Assembly (NCBI GenBank): GCA_020073495.1
Contig: JAIQFD010000002.1
Location: 434,001-498,000 of the forward strand
Length of the DNA stretch: 64,000 nt
Direction: 5' to 3'
From: Terriglobia bacterium
GTDB lineage: Bacteria > Acidobacteriota > Terriglobia > Terriglobales > Acidobacteriaceae
Below, in pieces: positions 8,115 to 17,384 of the stretch. The stretch's first letter is position 1. Every line of letters starts with the position of its first letter. The notes below the pieces were generated by a model. That model saw nothing but the letters and a program-made list of their open reading frames with translations. It was not told where the DNA came from and searched no databases. The position numbers and the translations under genes were made by a program.

Positions 8115-8743
8115 TGTGCGCCGTCTCCGCTGTTCTTCCGTCTCTTAAAGTACTTGTTCAGCCTTTCGCGCAGCTGCAAACGGGCCCGCAACAGCCGCGA
8201 TTTTACCGCCGGAACGCTTAGCCCCAGCGCCTCGGCTGTTTCCTCGGTAGATAACCCCTCGACGTCTCGCAGCACGAACACCGTCCTAAAGCTCGCCGGC
8301 AGGCCGTTGATCGTCTTCGTCAGGATCTCTTTCAGCTCGCCCTGCTTGTAGAGCTGCTCCGGGTTCGGCGACCAGTCCGCGACCTCGCGCGGCATGGTGT
8401 CTTCCTCGGTCTCGATCTCCTGATCGAGCGACACGGTCTTGTCCGTGCGCCGCCGCCGCAGCTTCATCAGGCTTTCGTTGACCGCGATCCGAACCAGCCA
8501 CGTGTAGAACTTCGAGTTCCCCTGGAACTGCTCGAGGTTCTCGTACGCCTTCAGGAACGCGTCCTGCATGACGTCTTCTGCGTCTTCGCGGTTCTGCGTG
8601 ATGTGCTGCGCGATCCGGAAGATATTCCGGTCGTACCGCTTCACCAGCTGCTCGTAGGCGGAAACGTCGCCCTTCTTCGCAGCCTGGACTAATGCCAGTT
8701 CGTCGCTGGCTTCGTCCTTCACTTTGGATTCGATGATAGCCAT
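8111..8743 (-). CDS. ECF RNA polymerase sigma factor (SigW/RpoE-like)
   Basis: 210-aa sigma-70 family extracytoplasmic-function factor. Region 2 covers about 20-90 (YEQLVKRYDRNIFRIAQHITQNREDAEDVMQDAFLKAYENL, of which the DAEDVMQDAF helix binds core enzyme), and region 4 spans about 140-195 with GLSTEETAEALGLSVPAVKSRLLRARLQLRE. The ATG at 8743 has GGAGA close upstream; a TTG at 8761 would add six residues. A TACAAT at 8784-8789 on this strand could be its -10 box. The anti-sigma gene follows with a 4-nt overlap. The regulon is not visible in the window. Confidence 0.93.
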   Translation of the reverse strand: MAIIESKVKDEASDELALVQAAKKGDVSAYEQLVKRYDRNIFRIAQHITQNREDAEDVMQDAFLKAYENLEQFQGNSKFYTWLVRIAVNESLMKLRRRRTDKTVSLDQEIETEEDTMPREVADWSPNPEQLYKQGELKEILTKTINGLPASFRTVFVLRDVEGLSTEETAEALGLSVPAVKSRLLRARLQLRERLNKYFKRRKNSGDGAQ

Positions 8744-8877
8744 GGTCTCCGGATGCAACAATTTCGCTGCCGGCGAATCTAGTATTGTACCCGCTTCCGC
8801 CCCCTCCGTCGCCGTTCCGGGGGGACAGGTATTGGACGAGCCTACCCCGTCTCTGTTAGAGAACTATTAAACGCGTG

Positions 8878-9249
8878 ATGACAAAATCCCTCCCGGTGTT
8901 ACGTAAATCGTTGGTTTTGTGTTCCATCGCCGTCTCCCTTGCGCTGGTCCCGGCGGGCTGCAACTCCGGCAAGCCCGACGTGGTCATTCCCGTGGTGATG
9001 AAGAAATACTCCTTCGATCCTCCCGTGATCCGGGTCAAGAGAGGCCAGCTCGTCGAGCTCGATGTTTCGACCGCCGACGTCCAGCACGGCTTCACCGTCC
9101 GCGACCTCGGCATTAAGGAACCCATTCCGCCGCATCGCCCCGCCAAGATCATTTTCAAGGCCGACCGTGCTGGCGTCTTTCCCATGACCTGCTCGATCAT
9201 CTGCGGTCCCGGCCACGATGACATGGTGGGGAAGATCATCGTGGAATGA
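8878..9249 (+). CDS. Stand-alone CuA-type cupredoxin lipoprotein
   Basis: 123-aa lipoprotein: the signal peptide ends at the lipobox VPAGC (cysteine about residue 28), followed by a single cupredoxin domain. The copper motif CSIICGPGHDDM reproduces the C-x3-C-x3-H-x2-M pattern of CuA centres in oxidase subunit II and N2O reductase, and an upstream QHGF could give the second histidine. Unlike subunit II there are no membrane anchors beyond the lipid. It could shuttle electrons or donate copper. GTG and ATG are adjacent (8875 and 8878); I take the ATG. It is divergent from the sigma gene and 3' of nothing in an operon. Confidence 0.85.
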   Translation: MTKSLPVLRKSLVLCSIAVSLALVPAGCNSGKPDVVIPVVMKKYSFDPPVIRVKRGQLVELDVSTADVQHGFTVRDLGIKEPIPPHRPAKIIFKADRAGVFPMTCSIICGPGHDDMVGKIIVE

Positions 9250-9259
9250 GGCCCTGCGG

Positions 9260-9287
9260 TTGACACCCCGGCGATTCACCATATAAT
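9260..9287 (+). promoter_or_regulatory. Consensus sigma-70 promoter
   Basis: TTGACA (9260-9265), 16-nt spacer, TATAAT (9282-9287): both hexamers are perfect. It drives the GAF-domain gene at 9339, and probably the transglycosylase gene 8 nt after it. Confidence 0.8.
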
Positions 9288-9338
9288 CGCGGCACAGGCG
9301 CTGCCGGACTCCCGGCTGGTCTGCGCCCGTCCATAACC

Positions 9339-10400
9339 GTGGCCGATCCCAAGAAGATCGCAGAAATCGTGGAACGTGTGGTGGGCGAGCAGCTCGATAC
9401 CCACCTCTCTCAGTTGCGCCAGGACATCGTGGCGCGCGTCTTGGCCGAAGTGAAGCCAGCGCTCGAAGAGAAAGGCCCTGTCTTCACCTCCGCGCCGCCC
9501 AGCGCCGAACTCGATGGCGCCGTCTCCGCCATCCAGGACGTCACCGCTCAGACCGACATCCTGCGCAACCTTCTAGAAGGCTGCGCCAAGTTCTGCAGCC
9601 GCTCCGCCCTCTTCGTGATCCGTGGCGGCATAGCGAACGGCTGGCAGGCCCGCGGTTTTGCCGACGATTCCGTGGTCAAGAATGTCCAGGTGGACACGGG
9701 CAAGGGTTTGGCCGCGCGCGCCTTCCAGACGCAGAATCCGGCCGCGGCCGCCGCCATCGAGTTTGACTCTGGGTTCAACCAGACGGTCGGCAATCCGGCT
9801 GACGGGAACGCGCTCATCCTGCCCCTGGTCGTGAAAGAGAAAGTCGCTGCCCTGGTCTATTGCGATTGCGGGACCGAGAAGGCCTGGCAGATCGACAACT
9901 CCGCGCTGCAACTGCTGGTACGAAGCGCCGGTCTGTGGCTCGAGGTTCTGTCGCTGCGCAAGACCGCGGGTCCGGAGAAGGCCGAGGCTGAAGCCCCGGC
10001 TGCCGCCGCGCCCGCTCCACCGCCTCCGGTCGCCGCCGCCCCTCCGCCGCGCGCGCCGGAACCCGAAGTCGAGGTTCCTCCGCCACCACCGCCTCCGCCT
10101 CCGGCAGCGGCCGCAACCGCTATCGCTCCTGGCGACGAGGAGGTTCACAAGAAGGCCAAACGCTTCGCCAAGCTGCTGGTGGACGAGATCAAGCTCTACA
10201 ACAAGGACAAGGTTTCCAAGGGCCGCGAGCACAAGGACCTTTACGAGCGGCTCAGGGAAGACATCGAGAAGAGCCGCGCCACCTACGACAAACGCTATGG
10301 CTCGACGCCAGCCGCCGCCGCTGATTACTTTTCTAAGGAGGTCGTGCGCATCTTGGCAGACAACGACCCCTCCTTGCTGGGAGACACATTCCCGCGGTAA
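9339..10400 (+). CDS. GAF-domain protein with proline-rich linker
   Basis: 353 aa, cytosolic. The N-terminal 40 residues form a helix (KIAEIVERVVGEQLDTHLSQLRQDIV). A GAF-like domain follows at about 55-215 (CSRSALFVIRGGIANGWQARGF; LILPLVVKEKVAALVYCDCG), then an Ala/Pro linker at about 222-262 with runs of proline. The highly charged C-terminal helical domain of about 90 residues (HKKAKRFAKLLVDEIKLYNKDKV) is of a type seen in acidobacterial PilZ/GAF regulators. Ligand and partner are unknown. The start is GTG at 9339, under a consensus promoter. Eight bases separate it from the transglycosylase gene, suggesting cotranscription. Confidence 0.8.
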   Translation: MADPKKIAEIVERVVGEQLDTHLSQLRQDIVARVLAEVKPALEEKGPVFTSAPPSAELDGAVSAIQDVTAQTDILRNLLEGCAKFCSRSALFVIRGGIANGWQARGFADDSVVKNVQVDTGKGLAARAFQTQNPAAAAAIEFDSGFNQTVGNPADGNALILPLVVKEKVAALVYCDCGTEKAWQIDNSALQLLVRSAGLWLEVLSLRKTAGPEKAEAEAPAAAAPAPPPPVAAAPPPRAPEPEVEVPPPPPPPPPAAAATAIAPGDEEVHKKAKRFAKLLVDEIKLYNKDKVSKGREHKDLYERLREDIEKSRATYDKRYGSTPAAAADYFSKEVVRILADNDPSLLGDTFPR

Positions 10401-10408
10401 GTTGGAAT

Positions 10409-12694
10409 GTGATCTTCCGGTCGCTTGTGACCCAGGTAGTCTTTGTTCTCGCGTCGTTTCTCGCGTTCGGACAGTCCGACGCGGCCCCTGCATCTTCGCA
10501 GACACCTGGCAGCGCTGCCAAACAATCCACCAACAGCTCCACTAAGAGATCGCGCAAGAAGAAGCCGGTTATCCCGCTACGCCTGCGCAAGATCCACCGC
10601 GCGTTCATCGCGTCTGCCGATCTGAAGCCCATGGCGATGCAACTGGTGTCCGACCGCACGCCGGCGGCCTACGCCGGAGTGGAGAAGTTTGCGCGCAGCC
10701 ATCCGGGAGATCCCGGCGCGCTGGCCTGGCTGGCTATCGCCTACGCCCACCATCTCGATCAACAGTCTCCCCAGGAGATCGAGGCGCTGAAGAAGGCACG
10801 TCTGCATGCCGATGAGTTGGGCGACTACGTTGATTACCACCTGGGCGAGGCATACGTCTCCACGGGCAAGGACGAGGCAGCGGTGGAGGTTCTGCGCGAT
10901 TTTGATACCCGCCATCCCGGCTCGATCCTTTCACGAGACGCCCTCGTCGCGTATGCGAACGCGCTGGTCACTACGGGCAACGGCAAGCTCGCCATCGAAC
11001 TGCTCGAAGCGCGGCGCATGCCCACACGCGCGGATATCGAGCTGACGCTGGGCCACGCCTACGCCGCGGAAGGGCAGAGCACGAAGGCGCTCACCACCTT
11101 GCGGAACGTCTACTACACCATGCCGTTGAGCCCGCAGGCGGACGCCGCGCGCGCCTCGCTCGACACCCTGGCGCGATCCGTCGCGCTGCCGCCCGTTTCC
11201 TTCACCGAGCGCAAGACGCGCGCCGACCTGCTGGTTCAGGGGCGTCGATACTCCGACGCGGTCCAGGAATTCCGCTTGTTGCAGCGTGAGGCGGCACCGG
11301 ATGATCTGCCCGCGCTCAAAGCGGGATTGGGCTACGCACTTTTCAAGTCTGGACGGGAGAGGGAGGCGCGCGAGCTTCTGGAGAAGCTCCCGGGCGCAAC
11401 GGAGGAAGTCAACGCTCAGCGTCTGTATGTGCTGGAGCAGATGGCCCACTCCGATCAGAAAAAGGTCAGCCAGTACCTCGACCAGTTCCGGGAGCAGGCA
11501 CCCAAGAGCCTGTGGTTCGCGGATGCGCTGCTCTCCTCCGCCAACATGTTCCTGCTCGACCGCGAGTACGAGCGGGCCGCCGCGCTCTACACCGAGATTG
11601 ACGACCGGTTCCCGGGCGGCAAGTACTCGCCCTACTCGCACTGGCGAGCCGCCTGGCTCACCTACCGGCTGGGTCGCCGCGACGAAGCCAAGTACCGATT
11701 CGAACAGCAGGTGTCGCTGTATCCGCAGTCGCAGGAGGTGACAGCGGCGCTGTACTGGCGCGGCCGCATCGCCGAGGATGAGAAGGACTGGGGACGCGCC
11801 CGGGCCTATTACCAGAAGCTCATCGAGCGCTACCGCAGCTACTACTACGCCGAGATGGCGCGGCAGCGGCTGGCGCTTTTTCAGCCCGGCGAAGCGCAAT
11901 CCGACGGCACGCTGGCCCGTGTGCCTGCGCTGCCCGTGCGCTCCGTCCCTGCGGATCTGACGCCGCCGGCCGACAGCCTGCGCGCCCAGAAGGCGTTGCT
12001 GCTCGAAAACGGCGGGCTGCTGGAGCTCGCGGTCCGCGAACTTCAAGCCGCCAACGCCGCCGATTGGGCGCTGGCGGAAATCGCCAAGATTTACCAGGAT
12101 AGCGGCCAGTACTACCGCGCGCTGCAGACGCTGAAGCGCGCCTATCCCGGCTATTTCGCGCTCGACCTCCCGCAACTCCCGCGCGATTTCTGGCAAACCC
12201 TGTTCCCGCGGCCCTACTGGCCCGACCTGAAGCGAAGTTCCAGCGACAACGGGCTTGACCCGTACTTAGTGGCGTCCCTCATCCGCCAGGAATCGGAATT
12301 CAATCCCGGCGCCGTTTCGCGGGCCAATGCCCTCGGCCTGATGCAGTTGCTGCCCGGCGTGGGCAAGAAGCTGGCGAAGGAAACCAAGATGCGCGGCTTC
12401 AGCTACGGTATGCTGCTTACCCCGGCGGTCAACCTTCGTCTGGGGACGCGCTATTTCCGGCATATGCTGGACAAGTACGACGGGAACGTCGAGTACGCGC
12501 TCGCCGCCTACAATGCGGGCAGCGAGCGGGTCGCAGAGTGGCGTGGCCACGGCGGCTTCCGCGACGTCGCGGAATTCGTCGAATCTATCCCCTTCACCGA
12601 GACCAGGGAGTACGTGCAAGCCATCGTGCGCAATGCTGCGGTGTATCGGCGCCTGTACGGCGACTCAGCAGTCGAGTCGGCGTCGCAGCATTAG
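10409..12694 (+). CDS. Soluble lytic murein transglycosylase (Slt70-like)
   Basis: 761-aa exported enzyme that cleaves peptidoglycan between MurNAc and GlcNAc forming 1,6-anhydro ends. A signal segment occupies residues 1-25 (VVFVLASFLAFGQ), then a lysine-rich patch and a long alpha-superhelix of TPR-like repeats (about 60-590; e.g. YSPYSHWRAAWLTYRLGRRDEAKYRFEQQ, recorded here by position about 405-435). The C-terminal SLT domain spans about 610-750: IRQESEFNP with catalytic glutamate about 628, ANALGLMQLLP, and AAYNAGSERV. The start is GTG at 10409. A weak TTGGA precedes it. The end is convergent with lspA, 37 nt away. Confidence 0.92.
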   Translation: MIFRSLVTQVVFVLASFLAFGQSDAAPASSQTPGSAAKQSTNSSTKRSRKKKPVIPLRLRKIHRAFIASADLKPMAMQLVSDRTPAAYAGVEKFARSHPGDPGALAWLAIAYAHHLDQQSPQEIEALKKARLHADELGDYVDYHLGEAYVSTGKDEAAVEVLRDFDTRHPGSILSRDALVAYANALVTTGNGKLAIELLEARRMPTRADIELTLGHAYAAEGQSTKALTTLRNVYYTMPLSPQADAARASLDTLARSVALPPVSFTERKTRADLLVQGRRYSDAVQEFRLLQREAAPDDLPALKAGLGYALFKSGREREARELLEKLPGATEEVNAQRLYVLEQMAHSDQKKVSQYLDQFREQAPKSLWFADALLSSANMFLLDREYERAAALYTEIDDRFPGGKYSPYSHWRAAWLTYRLGRRDEAKYRFEQQVSLYPQSQEVTAALYWRGRIAEDEKDWGRARAYYQKLIERYRSYYYAEMARQRLALFQPGEAQSDGTLARVPALPVRSVPADLTPPADSLRAQKALLLENGGLLELAVRELQAANAADWALAEIAKIYQDSGQYYRALQTLKRAYPGYFALDLPQLPRDFWQTLFPRPYWPDLKRSSSDNGLDPYLVASLIRQESEFNPGAVSRANALGLMQLLPGVGKKLAKETKMRGFSYGMLLTPAVNLRLGTRYFRHMLDKYDGNVEYALAAYNAGSERVAEWRGHGGFRDVAEFVESIPFTETREYVQAIVRNAAVYRRLYGDSAVESASQH

Positions 12695-12731
12695 TCGTTC
12701 CAGATTCCAAGCGCCAGGGTGTCCGGCTCGG

Positions 12732-13235
12732 TCAGCTGGGTCGCCGCTGACTGGCGGCGTGCTGCGCCGGGGGCTTGGCGAAGAGGATCTCTCCGACCAG
12801 AAGGAAAGCGCCCACGACGATCGCAGTGTCGGCCACGTTGAAGGCGGGCCACTGGTAGCTGCCGACATAGAAGAGCAGGAAATCCACGACGTGGCCGGTG
12901 ACGATCCGGTCCCAAAGGTTGCCCAGGGCGCCGCCCAGGATCAGCGCCAGCCCCACGCCGGTGGTGGTGAGGGTGTGGCTGTTCTTCCACAGCAGGGCGG
13001 AGACCACGACCAATGCCATCAGCGAGAAGAGCACCAGCACGGCGACCTTGTACTCCGAAGGCGATTCGGAAAAAAGGCCAAAGGCCGCGCCGCGGTTCTG
13101 CACGTGGGTCAGACGGAAAAATCCGGGTATGATGTTGATGTTCTCGTGCAGCGCGATCCTTCCGGAGACGACCCACTTGCTGAGGCGGTCCAGCAGCAGG
13201 ACCGCAACGGCGATCAGCAGATGGGCCTTTCGCAT
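12732..13235 (-). CDS. lspA: Lipoprotein signal peptidase II
   Basis: Aspartyl protease in the inner membrane that removes signal peptides from diacylglyceryl-modified prolipoproteins. It is 167 aa with four membrane helices. Family motifs seen: NRGAAFGLF (about 47-55), GGALGNLWDR (101-110), GHVVDF with catalytic Asp about 118, and FNVADTAI with catalytic Asp about 136. The ATG at 13235 puts the first helix at residues 4-20; the longer open frame enters ileS. It follows ileS by 46 nt in the same direction, the classic ileS-lspA arrangement. Several lipoproteins in this window would be its substrates. Confidence 0.96.
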   Translation of the reverse strand: MRKAHLLIAVAVLLLDRLSKWVVSGRIALHENINIIPGFFRLTHVQNRGAAFGLFSESPSEYKVAVLVLFSLMALVVVSALLWKNSHTLTTTGVGLALILGGALGNLWDRIVTGHVVDFLLFYVGSYQWPAFNVADTAIVVGAFLLVGEILFAKPPAQHAASQRRPS

Positions 13236-13281
13236 GGCATGGGGCGAGTTTGTCGGCACCTTATGACCCAATTGAACCACA

Positions 13282-16101
13282 TCATCCTGCAGCAGCGATC
13301 TCTTCCAGGGCAGCCGTGCAGCGCTCGCAGACGGTGGGATAGGCCGCATTCTGGCCCACACGGCTCGAGTAGTTCCAGCAACGCTCGCATTTCTGGCCCG
13401 GCGCCTTGCTCACCTCTACCTTGATGCCCGCACCGCCATTGCCGCCGGCAGCACGCTCCACCTCGACGGCAGAGACGATGAACAAGTATCGCAGCTCGGG
13501 CGCGTACTTTTGCAGCACCGAGTAGATGGCTTCCGCTGCGACGACACTTACCCTGGCTTCTAACCCGCTTCCGATCAGCTTGTTGTTGCGGGCGGACTCG
13601 AGAGCCTTCAGGACCTCGTCGCGCACGGCGAGCAGCGAAGCCCAGTCGGTACGCAGCTGGTCGAGGCCGGTTGTGGAGACAATCTTCCCGGTGACCTCTT
13701 CCGCCTGGGGAAAGAGCGCCAGGTGGACGCTGTCGGCGCGGCCCTCGACCTTGGGAAGGTATTGCCAGACTTCTTCGCAGGTGAAGCTCATGATGGGCGC
13801 CAGCAGGCGGACCAGCGCTTCGCCGATGCGCCAGATGGCGGTCTGGGCGGAGCGGCGCGCCTCGTTGTCGGGCGCGAAGGTGTAGAGTCGGTCCTTGAGC
13901 ACGTCGAAGTACACGGCGCTGAGGTCGGTAATGCAAAAGTTCAGCACCGCCTGGTAGACCTTGTGGAATTCGAATGTTTCGTACCACTTCTGCACGTCGC
14001 GGCTGAAATCGGCGGTGCGCAGAAGCATGTGCCGGTCGATGGGCGGCATGCGATCGAATGAAACGACATGCCGCGCCGGGTCGAAGCCGTCGAGGTTCCC
14101 GAGGATGAAGCGGAAGGTGTTGCGGATCTTGCGATAGAGTTCCGCCAGCCGCTGCATCATCTCATCGGAATTGCGCACGTCTTCCCGGAAGTCGACTGAG
14201 GAAACCCAGAGGCGCAGAATCTCCCCGCCCAGCTTGTCCGCCACTTGCACTGGATCGACGGTGTTGCCGAGGGACTTCGACATGGCGCGCCCCTGCGGAT
14301 CGAGGGTCCAGCCGATGGTCGACACAGTGCGATAGGGCGCTGCGCTCTTGGAACCGACGGCGCACAGAAGGGAGGAGTGGAACCAGCCGCGATATTGGTC
14401 ACCACCCTCGGCGTAGAGATCGGCGGGCCAGGGCAGCCCGGACTCGTGCCCCAGCACAGCCGCGTGGCTGCATCCGGATTCGAACCACACGTCGATGATG
14501 TCCATCTCCTTGCGGAACTTTGTGCCGCTACACTTGGGGCACTTGGTGCCGGAAGGAAGGATGGTGGCAGCTTCCCTGGTGTACCAGGCATCCACGCCTT
14601 CGCGCGCAACCAGGTCGACTACCGCTCCGTTCACGTCCTTTGACTTGAGCAATTCGTCGCAGGCCGCGCAGAAGAAAAAGGCGATGGGCACGCCCCAGAC
14701 GCGCTGGCGCGAAATGCACCAGTCGGGCCGCTCGGCCACCATGTTGGTGATGCGCTCTTCGCCCCACGCCGGGTCCCATTTTACTTTCTTGATCTCTTCC
14801 AGCGATCGCTGGCGCAGGCTGCTTCCGTCCATGGGTGCGTCCATGGAGATGAACCACTGCTCGGTGGCGCGGAAGATGACCGGGTTGTGGCAGCGCCAGC
14901 AGTGTGGGTACGAATGTTCGATGTTGTCGCGGCCCATGAGCACGCCGCGCGACTTCAGGAGCTCGATGATCGGCTCATTGGCCTTGAATACCGTAAGGCC
15001 TTCGTACTCAGGCAAGCCGTTGTGCAGCCGCCCAGCCGCATCCACGTTGCAGGTCTGGTCGAGCTTGTACTTCACGCCGGTATAGAAATCGTCGGCGCCG
15101 TGCGAGGGAGCCGTATGCACCGCGCCCGTGCCTTGGTCCGTCGTGACGTAAGTCGCCAGTACGCCGAGGATCTTGCGGTCGAGGAATGGGTGGGCGAAGG
15201 CGGCGTACTCCAGGTTGCGGCCGGAGAACTTCGCCACGGAGTGAGTGTTGGCCAGTTTGCAGGCCTGGACGGTGGCTTCCGCCAGAGGCTCGGCAACGAG
15301 GTACACCTCTCCTCCGGACTCCAGCGCGACGTAGTCAAGATCGGGATGAAACGCCACCGCCATGGAAGCCGGCAGGGTCCAGGGGGTGGTCGTCCAGATG
15401 ATGGTGTTGACCTTCTTGCCGGCTAGTGCGGGATCGATCTTCGCCGGGTCGCTGGTGAGCGCGTATTTCACCCAGATGCTGGGGCTAGTGTGCGGTTCGT
15501 ATTCGACCTCGGCTTCGGCCAGCGCGGTGCGGTCGTGGATGCACCAGTACACGGGGCGAAGGCCTTTGTAGACCAGGCCCTTCTCGAAGATATCGTAGAG
15601 CGTGCGCAGCACCCAGGACTCGTACTGCGGCGACATGGTCAGGTAGGGGTCGTCCCAGCGTCCGAAGGTCCCGATGCGCTTGAATTGCTGCCGCTGTATG
15701 TCCACGTACTTCTCGGCATGGGCGCGGCAGGCCCGGCGCACCTCGATGGCCGGCATGTCCCGCTTCTTGCCGCCGAGCTGCTTGTCCACCTTAATTTCGA
15801 TGGGCAGGCCGTGGCAGTCCCAGCCGGGGACGTATGGGGCGTCGAAGCCGGCCATGGTCTTGGTTTTCACCACCAGGTCTTTGACCGTCTTATTGAGCGC
15901 CGTGCCCAGGTGTATGACGTCGTTGGCGTAAGGCGGGCCGTCGTGCATCACGTAGATGGGCGCACCCTTCCGGGCCTGCCGGATGCGGTCGTAGAGGCGC
16001 ATCTGGTCCCAGCGCTCGAGCATCTTGGGCTCGTTCTGCGGCAGGTTGGCCTTCATGGGAAAGGCGGTCTTAGGAAGGTTGATCGTAGCCTTCAGGTCCA
16101 G
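13282..16101 (-). CDS. ileS: Isoleucyl-tRNA synthetase, probable CTG start
   Basis: Class I synthetase charging tRNA-Ile, with an editing domain. HIGH-type motif is HLGTA in PYANDVIHLGTALNKT; KMSKS-type is AMSKSLGN; WCISRQRVWGVPIAF and the C-terminal zinc module (CERCWNYS, CERC) are present. The first ATG (16056) would begin at MKANLPQNEP and drop the usual N-terminal INLPKTxFPM segment. That segment is encoded in frame upstream with no ATG, GTG or TTG before the TGA stop. CTG at 16101 has GGAGG five bases upstream, giving 939 aa and a normal N-terminus. An ATC or other rare codon is the alternative. lspA follows. Confidence 0.93.
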   Translation of the reverse strand: MDLKATINLPKTAFPMKANLPQNEPKMLERWDQMRLYDRIRQARKGAPIYVMHDGPPYANDVIHLGTALNKTVKDLVVKTKTMAGFDAPYVPGWDCHGLPIEIKVDKQLGGKKRDMPAIEVRRACRAHAEKYVDIQRQQFKRIGTFGRWDDPYLTMSPQYESWVLRTLYDIFEKGLVYKGLRPVYWCIHDRTALAEAEVEYEPHTSPSIWVKYALTSDPAKIDPALAGKKVNTIIWTTTPWTLPASMAVAFHPDLDYVALESGGEVYLVAEPLAEATVQACKLANTHSVAKFSGRNLEYAAFAHPFLDRKILGVLATYVTTDQGTGAVHTAPSHGADDFYTGVKYKLDQTCNVDAAGRLHNGLPEYEGLTVFKANEPIIELLKSRGVLMGRDNIEHSYPHCWRCHNPVIFRATEQWFISMDAPMDGSSLRQRSLEEIKKVKWDPAWGEERITNMVAERPDWCISRQRVWGVPIAFFFCAACDELLKSKDVNGAVVDLVAREGVDAWYTREAATILPSGTKCPKCSGTKFRKEMDIIDVWFESGCSHAAVLGHESGLPWPADLYAEGGDQYRGWFHSSLLCAVGSKSAAPYRTVSTIGWTLDPQGRAMSKSLGNTVDPVQVADKLGGEILRLWVSSVDFREDVRNSDEMMQRLAELYRKIRNTFRFILGNLDGFDPARHVVSFDRMPPIDRHMLLRTADFSRDVQKWYETFEFHKVYQAVLNFCITDLSAVYFDVLKDRLYTFAPDNEARRSAQTAIWRIGEALVRLLAPIMSFTCEEVWQYLPKVEGRADSVHLALFPQAEEVTGKIVSTTGLDQLRTDWASLLAVRDEVLKALESARNNKLIGSGLEARVSVVAAEAIYSVLQKYAPELRYLFIVSAVEVERAAGGNGGAGIKVEVSKAPGQKCERCWNYSSRVGQNAAYPTVCERCTAALEEIAAAG

Positions 16102-16137
16102 CGGTGCCTCCAGTTGCAGGACTAGAACTCAATTATA
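16099..16137 (-). promoter_or_regulatory. ileS -10 box, Shine-Dalgarno and CTG start
   Basis: On the minus strand TATAAT (16137-16132) is followed by GGAGG (16111-16107), 5 nt, then CTG (16101-16099). No good -35 is visible. The short leader has no T-box features. This arrangement decides the ileS start. Confidence 0.55.
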
Positions 16138-16345
16138 GAGGCACCTAAGTCCCTCGTGCGCGGAGAAGCCGAGGGCGTCCGGATGTACATGTCCCACAGC
16201 AACTTTCCAGGATTCCTAGGGTTTGGCATAGTGGCATCGGGGGTGTTTTTTTCTCTTCGTTCCTGGGCTGGGACGCATCTAATGCGTTGACCAGCAACTC
16301 GGCTGATCGATAGCCGGAACGGGGGCAAGCGGGTCCAAACAACTT

Positions 16346-17368
16346 ATGGCGAATTCGATGTCCATCCTTCCCAAGGAAATCAACTCTTCGGGCCACGCGT
16401 CCGATGCGAGCCTGCACTTGGCGCGGCTCATGGAGAACGTCGAACAGTCCTGGTGGAGTTCGCTCAAGAGCAACCTGCACGATGTCTTCTTTCCGGAGAA
16501 GCTGCCACCGCTGCAACTAACCTCGAAGCCGGTAAAGGTGCGCGACATCTGGGGCGCGTACGACAATCGCAAGCAGGCGACAGCCACTTCGCTAGTCATC
16601 CACGCAGGCATGGTGGTGTTGCTGATCGCGATGTCCCTCGCAGGCGCCAAGGTAGTGCAGCAGGTCAGGACGCAGGAGTCGGTGCAGTTGGTAGCACCTG
16701 ACCTATCGGACTACGTTCCCATCTCTGCGAAGAAGAATGACACCATCGGCGGTGGCGGTGGCGGCGGTGACCGCGACAAGTTACAGGCCCCCAAGGGTAA
16801 GCTGCCCAAGCTTTCGATGGAGCAGATCACGCCCCCGGCGGTAGTGATCCGCAATGAGAACCCGAAGCTGGCGGTGGAGCCCACGGTCGTGATCCCGCCG
16901 CAGGTGAAGCTCCCGGCGAATGGGCTGCCCAACCTGGGCGACCCGTTGTCGAAGGTGGTGGGCCCGCCGTCGAACGGCGTGGGCTCTGGTGGCGGGATCG
17001 GATCCGGCTCCGGCGGAGGGGTTGGATCTGGCAGCGGACCTGGCGTAGGCCCCGGCTCCGGGGGTGGGATCGGCGGCGGCGTCTTCCGCGTGGGCGGAGG
17101 CGTATCGGCGCCGCGGGCGATCGCCACGCCTGATCCGGAATACTCCGAAGAAGCCCGCAAGGCCAAGTACCAGGGCGTGGTTTTGCTGTGGCTCGTCGTG
17201 GGGCCGGACGGCAGGCCACACGACATCCGCGTGTCGCGCAGTCTGGGCATGGGGCTGGATCAGAAGGCGGTCGAAGCCGTCAAACAATGGAAGTTTGAGC
17301 CCGCGATGAAGGACGGCCGTCCGGTCGCGGTGCAGATCAACGTGGAAGTGAATTTCCGGCTGTACTAG
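16346..17368 (+). CDS. TonB-family energy transducer with Gly/Ser-rich linker
   Basis: 340-aa protein with a cytosolic N-terminus of about 75 residues, one membrane helix at about 80-100 (SLVIHAGMVVLLIAMSLAG), a long periplasmic linker and a C-terminal TonB domain (about 255-340: ATPDPEYSEEARKAKYQGVV, VSRSLGMGLDQKAVEAVKQWKFEPA, VEVNF). Canonical TonB linkers are Pro/Lys-rich; here residues about 210-250 are Gly/Ser repeats. It would couple proton-motive force to outer-membrane receptors, though ExbB/ExbD are not in the window. It is monocistronic with a terminator after it. A second in-frame ATG lies at 16358. Confidence 0.88.
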   Translation: MANSMSILPKEINSSGHASDASLHLARLMENVEQSWWSSLKSNLHDVFFPEKLPPLQLTSKPVKVRDIWGAYDNRKQATATSLVIHAGMVVLLIAMSLAGAKVVQQVRTQESVQLVAPDLSDYVPISAKKNDTIGGGGGGGDRDKLQAPKGKLPKLSMEQITPPAVVIRNENPKLAVEPTVVIPPQVKLPANGLPNLGDPLSKVVGPPSNGVGSGGGIGSGSGGGVGSGSGPGVGPGSGGGIGGGVFRVGGGVSAPRAIATPDPEYSEEARKAKYQGVVLLWLVVGPDGRPHDIRVSRSLGMGLDQKAVEAVKQWKFEPAMKDGRPVAVQINVEVNFRLY

Positions 17369-17384
17369 GTGGATCAACACTCCG

